NCBI GenBank assembly: GCA_028533045.1
Contig: JAQQAP010000041.1
Location: forward strand, 50,343-114,342
Source: Spirochaetales bacterium
GTDB taxonomy: Bacteria > Spirochaetota > Spirochaetia > DSM-2461
Direction of reading: 5' to 3'
Length of the DNA: 64,000 bases
The notes beneath the pieces are model-generated. The model made no database searches, had not been told where the DNA came from, and saw nothing but the letters and a program-made list of their open reading frames with translations. Of the stretch, positions 42,927 to 51,855 are shown piece by piece (positions within the stretch are counted from its first letter, which is position 1; the number at the start of each line of letters is the position of its first letter). The translations under genes and the position numbers were made by a program.

Positions 42927-45854
42927 ATGGCCAAGGATGACAACAAATTAGAACGGGAAGATGACAACCTGGAACAGTACGGGGTGTGGGTAAAAACTGG
43001 TTCTGAGGGAATAGAAGAATTTGAACCGGAAACGATAGAAATTGAAGACGATACCGAAGCGGATCAGCTTTATATAACAGAAGAGGAGGAGGACCTCCTT
43101 AACGAACTTCACTCCAGCGAAGAGGAGGAAGTGTCCCTTTCTTTGAATGATCTGGATGAGAACGATTTTGATCTGGACGACGACCTGGATGATAATCTCG
43201 ATTTCTCCGATGTGGCGAGCATTGAAGAAACGATCGAAGACTCCCTCCCCGATTTTGATGATCTCAGTGATGACTTCTCCCATCCTCTGGAAGATGCTGT
43301 GGATAAACTGGAAGCCCAGACTGAACTCCTGGCCGAATCGTCCAAACAGCTGGATATTCTCGAAAAGATAGAAAGCGAGCTCTCCACTATCAGAGACGAA
43401 ATTAAAGATCTCAAAGATGAAATCAGTACCATTAAGCTGGCTCCCTCCGGAGACGTTCAGGAAGAACCGACCGAAGAACAAACCGCCGGTTTCTTTGATG
43501 ACAGTGATCTGGATGAAACGATTGCCCTTACCGGCGACGAACTGGATAACATTCTCGACGGCACCGTAATTGAAGAAGCCGTAGACGAAGTGGAAGAGAC
43601 GGAAATCACAGACATAACACTGGACGAAGAGGAAGAGCTTCAGCTCCAGCCGGAAGAGACTCTCCCGGAAGACGAATACCAAGACGAAACGGACCTTCTC
43701 ACCGATACGCCTCTTGAAGAAACTCTTGATGATGTCCTTGAATCCCCCGATGAAGATCCGGCCCTGGCTGTTCTGACCAATACGGAAGATGATGACGCCT
43801 TCGAAATCCCCGAGGACGAAGAGAGCGATACCCTTGAGATCTCCATCGATGATGAGGGCTCTGTGGAAGAGGAAGAAATCAATCTGGATAACCTCCTGGA
43901 CGACGAAGAAATCACCATAGAAGAGGTTTCCTTCGACGATATAGACGAAGAGCTGTCCGATGAACCTCTGGAAATGACCAACGCAGAAAATAAGGAAGAA
44001 ATTGTCAGCACCGACGATGTTCCTCCCTCCGACGAAGTGGAAGAGATTGATATCGACGATATAGTGGAATCCTCCCCCGACGACGATCTTGTGATTGAAG
44101 AGGTGGATCTGGACGATCTGGGAATAGATATTAGCGACTTTGACGACGAGGATGAGGAAGAAGATTCCCCCCTTGATACAGAACCGACTGCAGCTGTTCC
44201 CGGAAAGCAGGAAGCCGTAGAAGACCTGGATGAGACGATCTTTGACGAAGGAGAAGAGATCAGTTTTGAAGACATGGACGATGACATCGTTTTTGAGGAT
44301 GAAAACTCCTTTAGCGAAACCGATGAAATTGAAAGTGTAGACCTTTCTGAATTTACCGATGACTCCCTGGTGGATGATATTGATGAAATCGAAGATATTG
44401 AACTTGATGAAATATCTCTGGACAGCATTAAAGACGAGGAAATCTCCGACGAAGAGATCTCCGACTCGGTAGAACCCCTTTCCGACCTGATGGAAGACGA
44501 ATCGGCCGTTGAATTTGAAGAAGCCGATCTGGGTGACTTCCTTGGCGATGATATTGTTGAAGAAAAGGACGTTCCGCTGGACTTCCCCGAAGATGTCAGT
44601 GCCGAATTCCCCCTCCCCGATAGTGACTCTGCCGAACCTGAAGAAATCAGCCTGGACGATGATACCCTTATAGATGACTTCTCCCTCGACGAAGAAGAGA
44701 TGGTAATCGATGAGGATTTCACACAGATAGATATGGATGCCCTCGATGAAGAACTCCCCGAGGTTGATGAACTTGTTATTGAAGAAGATTTCTCCGAGGA
44801 CGATGAGATTGTCATCGAAGAGGAAGTCCCCGAGGCCGATGAGATTGTCATAGAAGAAGAAATCCCCGAAGCCGATGAGATTGTCATCGAAGAAGAAATC
44901 CCCGAGGCCGATGAGATTGTCATAGAAGAAGAAATCCCCGAAGCCGATGAGATTGTCATCGAAGAAGAAATCCCCGAAGCCGATGAGATTGTCATCGAAG
45001 AAGAAATCCCCGAGGCTGATGAGATTGTCATAGAAGAGGAAGTCCCCGAAGCTGATGAGATTGTCATCGAAGAAGAAATCCCCGGAACAGAAGAGATCGC
45101 TCTGGAAGAAAAAGTTATCTCATCGGAGGATGAAACCCTCGTTGATGACAGCGCTTCCCAAGAGGAAGATAGCTTCGACATAGATGAGAATATCCTAACC
45201 ATCGGCGAAGATGAAGACCAGGACTTCCTTGACCTGGATCTGGACCTGGATCTGGATTTAGACAGCTCCGAGGAGTTCTCCCTTGATGAACTAAGCGAAG
45301 ATATTCCCCGGGAAGAGGAAGAACTTGAAGCAGAAGTAGGTGAAAGTTTTTCCATTGAGATTGAAGAGGACAGCATGGATGAGATAGACATCTCATCCGA
45401 TGAAGTTCCCAGCATTCCCGTAGAAGATACCAGCCTGGATGACAGCAACATAGACGAGATACTCGATGACCTCTCCCTCTCCGATGGCCTGGGTGAATTC
45501 GGAGAATTGCCAGAGGAAGAAGAGATAGCCTTGAATGAGGAACTCTCTACCGACGAAGAACTCTCTCTGGATGACGATATATCCCTTGATGATGACATAG
45601 CTCCGGAAGAACCGGAAGAGATCGACAACACCCCTGCCGAAGAAGTCTCTCCCCTGGCCGAACTTGCCGCTCTAAAAGATTCGAACGAACTCAAATCCCT
45701 TCCCTACGACCTTAAGGAAGAGATCAAAGAGGTATTAACCTATATGGACCAGCTCCTGGAAGCTCTCCCGGAGGATAAAATCCAGGAATTTGCCCGTTCA
45801 GAACACTTTGAAGTTTACAAGAAAATCTTTTCCGAACTGGGAATTGCCAAATAA
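42927..45854 (+). CDS. Very acidic repeat protein, 975 aa
   Basis: Function not recognised. Seen: no signal peptide or TM; about half of all residues are Asp, Glu or Ser-like. A short coiled coil near 140-180 (LEKIESELSTIRDEI), a run of eight 12-residue repeats (DEIVIEEE[IV]PEA) near 626-721, and a folded helical C-terminal domain of about 65 residues (LPYDLKEEIKEVLTYMDQLL). Strong GAGGAG ribosome site. Stop overlaps the next start (TAATG). Head of a five-gene cluster ending with another acidic repeat protein. May be a scaffold or cytoplasmic anchoring protein; inference. Confidence 0.85.
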   Translation: MAKDDNKLEREDDNLEQYGVWVKTGSEGIEEFEPETIEIEDDTEADQLYITEEEEDLLNELHSSEEEEVSLSLNDLDENDFDLDDDLDDNLDFSDVASIEETIEDSLPDFDDLSDDFSHPLEDAVDKLEAQTELLAESSKQLDILEKIESELSTIRDEIKDLKDEISTIKLAPSGDVQEEPTEEQTAGFFDDSDLDETIALTGDELDNILDGTVIEEAVDEVEETEITDITLDEEEELQLQPEETLPEDEYQDETDLLTDTPLEETLDDVLESPDEDPALAVLTNTEDDDAFEIPEDEESDTLEISIDDEGSVEEEEINLDNLLDDEEITIEEVSFDDIDEELSDEPLEMTNAENKEEIVSTDDVPPSDEVEEIDIDDIVESSPDDDLVIEEVDLDDLGIDISDFDDEDEEEDSPLDTEPTAAVPGKQEAVEDLDETIFDEGEEISFEDMDDDIVFEDENSFSETDEIESVDLSEFTDDSLVDDIDEIEDIELDEISLDSIKDEEISDEEISDSVEPLSDLMEDESAVEFEEADLGDFLGDDIVEEKDVPLDFPEDVSAEFPLPDSDSAEPEEISLDDDTLIDDFSLDEEEMVIDEDFTQIDMDALDEELPEVDELVIEEDFSEDDEIVIEEEVPEADEIVIEEEIPEADEIVIEEEIPEADEIVIEEEIPEADEIVIEEEIPEADEIVIEEEIPEADEIVIEEEVPEADEIVIEEEIPGTEEIALEEKVISSEDETLVDDSASQEEDSFDIDENILTIGEDEDQDFLDLDLDLDLDLDSSEEFSLDELSEDIPREEEELEAEVGESFSIEIEEDSMDEIDISSDEVPSIPVEDTSLDDSNIDEILDDLSLSDGLGEFGELPEEEEIALNEELSTDEELSLDDDISLDDDIAPEEPEEIDNTPAEEVSPLAELAALKDSNELKSLPYDLKEEIKEVLTYMDQLLEALPEDKIQEFARSEHFEVYKKIFSELGIAK
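44802..45089 (+). repeat. Eight in-frame 36-bp tandem repeats
   Basis: Seen: GATGAGATTGTCAT recurs at 44802, 44838, 44874, 44910, 44946, 44982, 45018 and 45054, exactly 36 bp apart. Units differ by a few silent or I/V changes. The array codes for 12-residue acidic repeats in the 975-aa protein and could vary in copy number by slippage without breaking the frame. Confidence 0.95.
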
Positions 45855-46771
45855 TGGGATTGTTGGACCGGGCCGTATCGGGAGAATCCTTTCCCGATCT
45901 ACCCCTTTCTGATGACGCTACTCCCTTTAACAACCCCATGGGAGTTCTGGAAGGGGCTCCCCACTTTCTCAAGGGGATAATTGAGTCATGGGATGTCTCA
46001 CAGGCAGCCCTTATGTCTTTTGATGAAGAGTTGGATTCCTTTATCCCCCGGGAAACGATCGGCTTTGACGTAACAACCAAAAGAAAACTAATTATTGAAC
46101 AAAATACCCTGAGCCATTGGCTCCAGGGAAACAGTATCTTCCAGATAAATGAAAGTGATAGTTATGCGCCCTATTTTTCTGCCCGGGAAGCGGGACTTTC
46201 CCGAGCCCTCTTAGGCCTGGCCTGCCGACGGGAAGAAAGCATATTTGCTCTGGTTCTCATTCTCCTCTCCGAAGAGGACAAACGGAATATGACCCGAAAT
46301 TCCCTCTCTCTTCTGGAAAACGATGGCATTATGGAAAAACTCTATAGATCACTCAATCCCGGTAAAAATGAAACAAGAGAAGAAACCCGTCTCTATGAGA
46401 GAAAAGAACTGGGTCAAAAAATATTAACAGAAGGAGAAGAGAAGGTTCTTATAAAAATGAATCTTACTCGACTTCTTGAACTTTCTGCCCAAACGGCTCC
46501 TCTAAAGGAAGAACATGACCGGAAGAGCGAACTTCTCTCCCTTTTTAGCTCCTTTTTTAATGAAAGGGTTCAGATTTTTCTTGATGGACAGGATAATATC
46601 TATCTTCTCCAGCCGGTCCGGCTTTTTCCGGGAAAAGAACTCCTTCATAACCAATTATTCCTAGCCTTCCAACAGCTTATGGGCCAAAAAGTCAGCTCCC
46701 ATGATATCCTGTTTGACATACTGGAATCCCCCTCGGACCAAAAGAGCCTCGACCAGTTCCTGGATGAATAA
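45854..46771 (+). CDS. Hypothetical protein, 305 aa
   Basis: Function not recognised. Seen: soluble, no signal peptide; middle part FALVLILLSEEDKRNMTRNSL resembles the strand-helix of GAF-type folds, but this is weak. Charged helical C-terminal half. Start and stop each overlap neighbours by one base (TAATG), so it is tightly coupled between the acidic protein and the first MAF-like gene. Probably part of the same assembly. Confidence 0.75.
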   Translation: MGLLDRAVSGESFPDLPLSDDATPFNNPMGVLEGAPHFLKGIIESWDVSQAALMSFDEELDSFIPRETIGFDVTTKRKLIIEQNTLSHWLQGNSIFQINESDSYAPYFSAREAGLSRALLGLACRREESIFALVLILLSEEDKRNMTRNSLSLLENDGIMEKLYRSLNPGKNETREETRLYERKELGQKILTEGEEKVLIKMNLTRLLELSAQTAPLKEEHDRKSELLSLFSSFFNERVQIFLDGQDNIYLLQPVRLFPGKELLHNQLFLAFQQLMGQKVSSHDILFDILESPSDQKSLDQFLDE

Positions 46772-48291
46772 TGGCGAAAGAAACGCCCTTCCCTCTTGTA
46801 AAAATCAAAGGGAAATATCTCCATTCCCCCTATAACCCCATCAAAGAAGCCCGGAAGATTCTCGCAGGAGAAGATTTTTCCCAAAAAACGAAGCTCATTC
46901 TTTTTGAACCGGGCCTAGGTTATGGAGCAGAGCTGATTCTTGAAAGCTATCCCCACCTGAAACTCCTCATAGTTTCCCCTTTAAACTTGGTGAAAACTGA
47001 ATTGGCGCAGGATACACGGATTTCTCTCTGGACAGGAAATCTTTCGGAGGGACTGGAAGATTTTCTTTTGCACAATATCCACGAGAGCGATATCTTTTCG
47101 CTGGCCTATTTCCCCTGGCCCACATCGCTCCGCCTTTTACCGGAGGAAGGGGAAAGGTCTGCGAAAACAATAGAGCGAGTGTTGAATCGCCTTAAAGCCA
47201 ACCACTACCATGTAAAAGGTTTTAGCCGTAAGAACTTTCGCAACAGTCTGATTAACTACCTTACCCTGGAAGAGGTAAAAGTTCCCAAACTTAAGGGAAA
47301 ACCGGTTATCGTGGTAGCCTCCGGCCCCAGTCTGGAAGATAATCTGGAGGAAATTAAGCACAAAAGAGAGGGGTACTTTATCATAAGCCTCCCTTCGGCA
47401 GTTTCCGCCCTCAAAGCCTGGGCTATTAAACCGCATATGATAGTTTCCACCGACCCGGGATACTGGGCTGCCCGGCACTTTCGCCACTTTCCGGAGGATA
47501 TACCTGTAGGAATCAGTCTGAATGGAATGGCCCGTTTAAATAAATCCCCCTTTCCTCTCTTCAAGCAGGGCAATATTCCGGAAGAGAGCCTTATGGCAAA
47601 CTGGGACCTTCCCTCACTTCCGTCTACCGGTTCTGTCGCCCTCTCACTTCTGGAATATCTCTCCCGGTCCGGAGCGTCTTCCATAACCTTCGCCGGTTTT
47701 GATTTGGCCATGAGGGACATAAAAAGTCATGCTTCTCCCCATAGTTTTGATAACTACCTTATAACCATGACCGGTCGGTTTAAATCGCTCCACCATATCT
47801 ACTTTGAAAGAGCCAATACAATGACTTTGAAAAAAGAAGGTACACTACGCTACGGTCACGCCCTTTCCCAGTATAAAGAGTGGTTAGAGAGTCGTTCTTA
47901 CCGGGTAGCTCTCTACCGACTCAAGACCGGAACCCCTCCCCTCAAAGGAGTAAAGGAGATAGACTCCCTTCCGGAACATAAAACCACTTCCTTTGACTGG
48001 CAATCGCTTGCTCTCCCCGTACAGGAAGAACGACGCAAAAACATTCATAACCATCTTAAGATTTGGCAGCAGCAGGCTTTAAATATGATTCAACAAGCCT
48101 CCCCCCTCCCTACGGAAGAGAGGTTCTGCGATTTCCTTTACACTCTTATACCCGATGAATTCATAAAATTACAAAAATCCCTTATCTTAAGAGAAAATAT
48201 AGAGGAAAATCAAAAAGCCGCCCGGGAAGGCTTAAATCGTATGATTACGGAAGGAGAGGAACTCTGTGACCGACTTTCTCAAGCAAAATAG
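46771..48291 (+). CDS. MAF/MptE-like protein (DUF115), first of pair
   Basis: 506 aa. Seen: N-terminal domain with LFEPGLGYGAELI, central DUF115 motif VIVVASGPSLEDNLEEI and IVSTDPGYWAARHF, then FAGFDLAM. Known: DUF115/MAF (motility-associated factor) proteins share a fold with 6-hydroxymethylpterin pyrophosphokinase MptE and often act in flagellin glycosylation with sialic- or pseudaminic-type sugars. No flagellin or sugar synthesis gene is nearby. Overlaps the second MAF gene by 26 nt. Confidence 0.85.
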   Translation: MAKETPFPLVKIKGKYLHSPYNPIKEARKILAGEDFSQKTKLILFEPGLGYGAELILESYPHLKLLIVSPLNLVKTELAQDTRISLWTGNLSEGLEDFLLHNIHESDIFSLAYFPWPTSLRLLPEEGERSAKTIERVLNRLKANHYHVKGFSRKNFRNSLINYLTLEEVKVPKLKGKPVIVVASGPSLEDNLEEIKHKREGYFIISLPSAVSALKAWAIKPHMIVSTDPGYWAARHFRHFPEDIPVGISLNGMARLNKSPFPLFKQGNIPEESLMANWDLPSLPSTGSVALSLLEYLSRSGASSITFAGFDLAMRDIKSHASPHSFDNYLITMTGRFKSLHHIYFERANTMTLKKEGTLRYGHALSQYKEWLESRSYRVALYRLKTGTPPLKGVKEIDSLPEHKTTSFDWQSLALPVQEERRKNIHNHLKIWQQQALNMIQQASPLPTEERFCDFLYTLIPDEFIKLQKSLILRENIEENQKAAREGLNRMITEGEELCDRLSQAK

Positions 48292-49816
48292 GGAGATTAT
48301 CCAAAAGAGATTTCCCCGGCTTCTCCCTTTTCTGGATAAAAAAAGCCCTTCCGCTCCTCTTTCAATAAAGCAATCCCGAAGCGGCCTCCCCGTCCCTTGT
48401 TTAAAAGAAAAAGATCGTGACTATCCCCTCCATTCCCTCTTCGACCCCGTCAAGGAAGGAGAAAAACTCCTTAGGAACTACTCCCGGGAAGGGGTAAAGG
48501 TCTTCATTGGACTGGGAGGGGCCTATCAAATCCTCCCCTTTCTGGAAGGCTCCACCATATTAATTATAGAGCCGGACCCGGCCGTTTTGACAAAGCTCCT
48601 TACCCTTATGGATTATAGCAAAATCCTTGTATCACCCCGGGTTTACCTTTTTTGCGGCAATGACAACAGAGAAATATCCCAATGGCTAGGTTCCCATTAT
48701 ATTCCTCTGTTAGATGGCAATTTAGATGTTCTCCCTCTCAGATCTTATCGACAGGAAGGCCTTATCAAACAGATCCAAAGGGAGATTCAGGAAGGCATAA
48801 ATGAGATATCCGCCGACTGCTCTACCCAGAAAAAATTTGGTAAACAGTGGCAAAGAAACATCATCAACAACTGTGACCGGGCACTTGCTGCCCCCTTTTC
48901 TCCAGACAATTTTAATCATTACGACAAGGCCATGATTGCCGCCGCCGGACCGGGACTGGAAAAACATTTAACCCTCATGGCAGAACGACCGGCCCGGACC
49001 TTTCTCTTAAGCGTTGATACGGCTCTCCCCACCCTACTGGCTCAAGGAATTGTCCCGGACGGGATAATCACCATAGACCCCCAACCCGTCTCCTACCTCC
49101 ATTTCATGAGAAGACTTCCCCCTTCTTGCCTTATCATAGCCGATTGGGGCAGTCCCCTCCCACAAAAAATAAAGGAACGGGCTCTCTTCACAACCTCCGG
49201 ACATCCCCTCTGCCACCACCTTCTGCATGAAGGGAAAGGCTCGCTTATGCAGCTTGATTCGGGAGGAAATGTCTCCCAGGCGGCCCTCTCCCTCCTGGGG
49301 AGGGGAAACTTCAAAGAAATAACCCTCCTGGGAGCGGATTTCTCCTATCCCGAAGGTAAACCCTACTGCCGGGAAAGCTATTTCTATAGCTGGTATAGTC
49401 AACGGGTAAGTCGACTTGGGACTCTGGAAAACCATATGACACAATTTGTCCTTGCCCGGGCAGAACGTGACATAAATGAGAAGGAATCGGTTTACAATTC
49501 GCCCCTTATGAAAGCATACAAAAAGAACCTTGAAGTCTTTCTCAACAATAAAGGTTGGGCCCACCATCAAAAAAAGGACGGCCTTTGGAGAATACTCCCA
49601 AACGCCGAGCCGGGACCGGCCAAAACGATAAAACAGGGAGATCCGACAATTTTACCCTCTTACCGTAAAGAACTGAAAATGATGGTGGATAAAGGAAACC
49701 ATTCCAGCTCCCCCATAAGCTCCACCCTTCTCCCCCTGGCCTACCACTTCCTGGAAGATGATAAGTCAAAAGCCCTTAAAAAGGCCGCCCAATATACCCT
49801 GGACCTCCTTAACTAA
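48266..49816 (+). CDS. MAF/MptE-like protein (DUF115), second of pair
   Basis: 516 aa. Seen: LFDPVKEGEKLL, LIIEPDPAVL, DUF115 core AMIAAAGPGLEKHL, GIVPDGIITIDPQPVSYLHF and LLGADFSYPEGKPYC. Starts at GTG with GGAGAGG upstream, overlapping the first MAF gene by 26 nt. The two are distant paralogs and may work as a heteromer. Target glycan or protein unknown. Confidence 0.85.
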   Translation: MTDFLKQNREIIQKRFPRLLPFLDKKSPSAPLSIKQSRSGLPVPCLKEKDRDYPLHSLFDPVKEGEKLLRNYSREGVKVFIGLGGAYQILPFLEGSTILIIEPDPAVLTKLLTLMDYSKILVSPRVYLFCGNDNREISQWLGSHYIPLLDGNLDVLPLRSYRQEGLIKQIQREIQEGINEISADCSTQKKFGKQWQRNIINNCDRALAAPFSPDNFNHYDKAMIAAAGPGLEKHLTLMAERPARTFLLSVDTALPTLLAQGIVPDGIITIDPQPVSYLHFMRRLPPSCLIIADWGSPLPQKIKERALFTTSGHPLCHHLLHEGKGSLMQLDSGGNVSQAALSLLGRGNFKEITLLGADFSYPEGKPYCRESYFYSWYSQRVSRLGTLENHMTQFVLARAERDINEKESVYNSPLMKAYKKNLEVFLNNKGWAHHQKKDGLWRILPNAEPGPAKTIKQGDPTILPSYRKELKMMVDKGNHSSSPISSTLLPLAYHFLEDDKSKALKKAAQYTLDLLN

Positions 49817-49871
49817 CCGATTTCTTAAAAAAAACATACACTTCCCTTCCAAATTATTCGATACTATTAGT

Positions 49872-51818
49872 ATGAAGAAGTCTGTAATTACCTTATATTC
49901 ACTATTTGTAATCCTTGCTCTCCTTGGTCTGTGCGGATGGCTTGGCTATAGTTATTACACCGGCACAAGCCAGAACCACAACAGTTTCGAAGAGAACCTC
50001 CCCGCACTTAACGGAGAGATTTCCACCCTCCTTCGAGAGACGGAAGATCCCGGTTCGGACCATTTTAACTCAGCCATGGAAGGATTCATCGACTCCCACA
50101 ACGAGATTAAAGGTCTTCTCATCTATTCCATGGACAACAGACTCTTTTACACCCGCCTGGAAAGCAATAACAAACGGCTCGTGGAAAACCTCAAGAAAAA
50201 TGACAGTTATTTGATGGAAGAAATCATTGCAGACAGCTACCTTCCTCCCTTTGGAATAGAGCACAAAGCGGCAGATCTGATGACTATAAAAGAGACAGAC
50301 CTGAAAATCAGCTACCTCCATGAAACTTTCTCTCCCGTCAAAATTTACGAACTTCTTCTCAATGCCCTCTATCTTATCGCAGGACTCTTTGTCCTGACCC
50401 TACTCCTCCTAGTCATACTTACGGGACGGGAAAAAAGAAAAAGCGTAGAGAAAAATGACGACTTTTTTGAGCCCCCTACACCGGACCCTTCTTTAGCAGA
50501 AGACCTATCTTCATCGCCAACCACAGAGGAAAGCTTTACCAATACAGATCTGGAAATGGACGGACCGGCCGATCTGGACCTGGATAACCTTGATTTTGAT
50601 TTCCCCGATGAAGAAGCTCCTTCCGTGCCCGATTTGGACTCCATTAATCTCGATTCTATGGATTTAGACCTGCCTGAAGCGGATGCCACCGACGACGATA
50701 TGAACCTCGATTCTATGGACTTCGACCTACCCGAAGAAGAATCTACCGACGATGAGATGAACCTCGATTCTATGGACTTCGACCTGCCCGAGGAAGAATC
50801 TACCGACGACGATATGAACCTCGATTCTATGGACTTCGACTTGCCTGAAGCGGAAGCCATCGAAGACGATATGAGCCTCGATTCTATGGACTTCGACCTG
50901 CCCGAAGAAGAATCTACCGACGACGATATGAACCTCGAATCTATGGACTTCGACCTGCCCGAAGAAGAATCTACCGACGACGATATGAACCTTGAATCGC
51001 TGGATTTCGATCTTCCCGAGGCTGATGATTCTCCGGAAGAACTGGATATTGAACCGCTAGACCTCGATATGCTTGAAGATGAGGGAGAAGATGAAGCAGA
51101 ACTGGCCCTGGACTCACTAGACCTGGAGATCCCTTCAGAAGACTCCCTCGATGACGGAGGAGACCTTTTTGACGACGAAATGCCCGACCTGGAAGACGAA
51201 AGTGACGACCTTTTGGGAGATCTCAGCGATGAAGAAATCCTTGCCGACCCCCTCCCGGAACTGGATGACAACGATGAGATAGAAGATCTCCCCAACCTGG
51301 AAGACTTCATGGCCGATGAAAACCTCCTCGATGAACCCGAAGAGGAAGGAGATCATCAACTCTACTCTCCCCGCTCAAACGTCTGTTGGGAAAATTTCAT
51401 AGACGACCGTCTTCCTCAGGAACTGGATAGAGCGGCAAGCGAAAATGAAGATTTAAGCTTTATCTACCTCCGGGACAACTCGGTTCAGAACGATGAGGAT
51501 TACAGAGCTTTCTCGGAAGTATTAACACGGGATTTCCCCTACCGGGACCTGATTTTTGAATGGGGAGACCAGGGTTTTGCCATGATTCTTCCCAATTCGG
51601 ACTTGGTGGAAACACTGGAAAAACTGGATGTCTTTGTTAACAGCCAGCCCGAAAGTGATATTAGAATTGGGGCGACCTCCAGAAACGGGCGCCTTTTGGA
51701 TAAGGACCAGCTGATTGGTGAGGCCTCCTCTGCTATTAAGCGTACTTCGGCAGACAATAAGATTGTCGGCTTCCGGGCAGACCCGGAACGCTATAGGGAT
51801 GCCTTAAACCAGGAATAA
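49872..51818 (+). CDS. Membrane protein with acidic repeats and a degenerate GGDEF domain
   Basis: 648 aa from the ATG at 49872; an earlier in-frame start lies in the previous gene. Seen: TM1 about 4-27, extracytoplasmic part to about 160, TM2 about 163-185, seven 19-residue acidic repeats (N-L-D-S-M-D-F-D-L-P-E...) about 259-391, more acidic linker, and a C-terminal domain with IFEWGDQGFAMILPNSD, GATSRNGRLLDKDQLI and GFRADPERYRD. That domain aligns with GGDEF domains, but GGDEF reads GDQGF, so cyclase activity should be lost. No clear Shine-Dalgarno; GATACT is 6 nt before the ATG. Candidate c-di-GMP effector or scaffold. Confidence 0.8.
   Translation: MKKSVITLYSLFVILALLGLCGWLGYSYYTGTSQNHNSFEENLPALNGEISTLLRETEDPGSDHFNSAMEGFIDSHNEIKGLLIYSMDNRLFYTRLESNNKRLVENLKKNDSYLMEEIIADSYLPPFGIEHKAADLMTIKETDLKISYLHETFSPVKIYELLLNALYLIAGLFVLTLLLLVILTGREKRKSVEKNDDFFEPPTPDPSLAEDLSSSPTTEESFTNTDLEMDGPADLDLDNLDFDFPDEEAPSVPDLDSINLDSMDLDLPEADATDDDMNLDSMDFDLPEEESTDDEMNLDSMDFDLPEEESTDDDMNLDSMDFDLPEAEAIEDDMSLDSMDFDLPEEESTDDDMNLESMDFDLPEEESTDDDMNLESLDFDLPEADDSPEELDIEPLDLDMLEDEGEDEAELALDSLDLEIPSEDSLDDGGDLFDDEMPDLEDESDDLLGDLSDEEILADPLPELDDNDEIEDLPNLEDFMADENLLDEPEEEGDHQLYSPRSNVCWENFIDDRLPQELDRAASENEDLSFIYLRDNSVQNDEDYRAFSEVLTRDFPYRDLIFEWGDQGFAMILPNSDLVETLEKLDVFVNSQPESDIRIGATSRNGRLLDKDQLIGEASSAIKRTSADNKIVGFRADPERYRDALNQE
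50646..51044 (+). repeat. Seven in-frame 57-bp tandem repeats
   Basis: Seen: a 57-bp unit coding for a 19-residue acidic repeat recurs seven times. First and last units are most diverged, the middle ones nearly identical, which fits recent expansion. Lies in the cytoplasmic linker between TM2 and the GGDEF-like domain. Confidence 0.9.
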
Positions 51819-51855
51819 AAAAAGGGGCTGTCACAAAGGCAGCCCCCTTTTATTT
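51818..51855. terminator. Bidirectional intrinsic terminator
   Basis: Seen: A-tract, stem GGGGCTG (51824-51830), 9-nt loop, CAGCCCC (51840-51846), then CTTTTATTT. It sits between the convergent stops of the GGDEF-like gene and purD and has a U-run on both strands. Confidence 0.88.

Noticed and set aside
44802..45089. 36-bp repeats as a CRISPR array
   Set aside because: The repeat length matches CRISPR repeats, but units are contiguous with no spacers and are in frame within a protein gene.
43640..45694. Minus-strand open frame of 684 codons, almost all Ser
   Set aside because: It is the antisense of the acidic 975-aa gene: GAA/GAT/GAG runs read as Ser-type codons. No start signal and no folded-domain pattern.
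50369..51310. Minus-strand Ser-rich frame of 313 codons
   Set aside because: Antisense shadow of the 19-residue acidic repeats; same reason as above.
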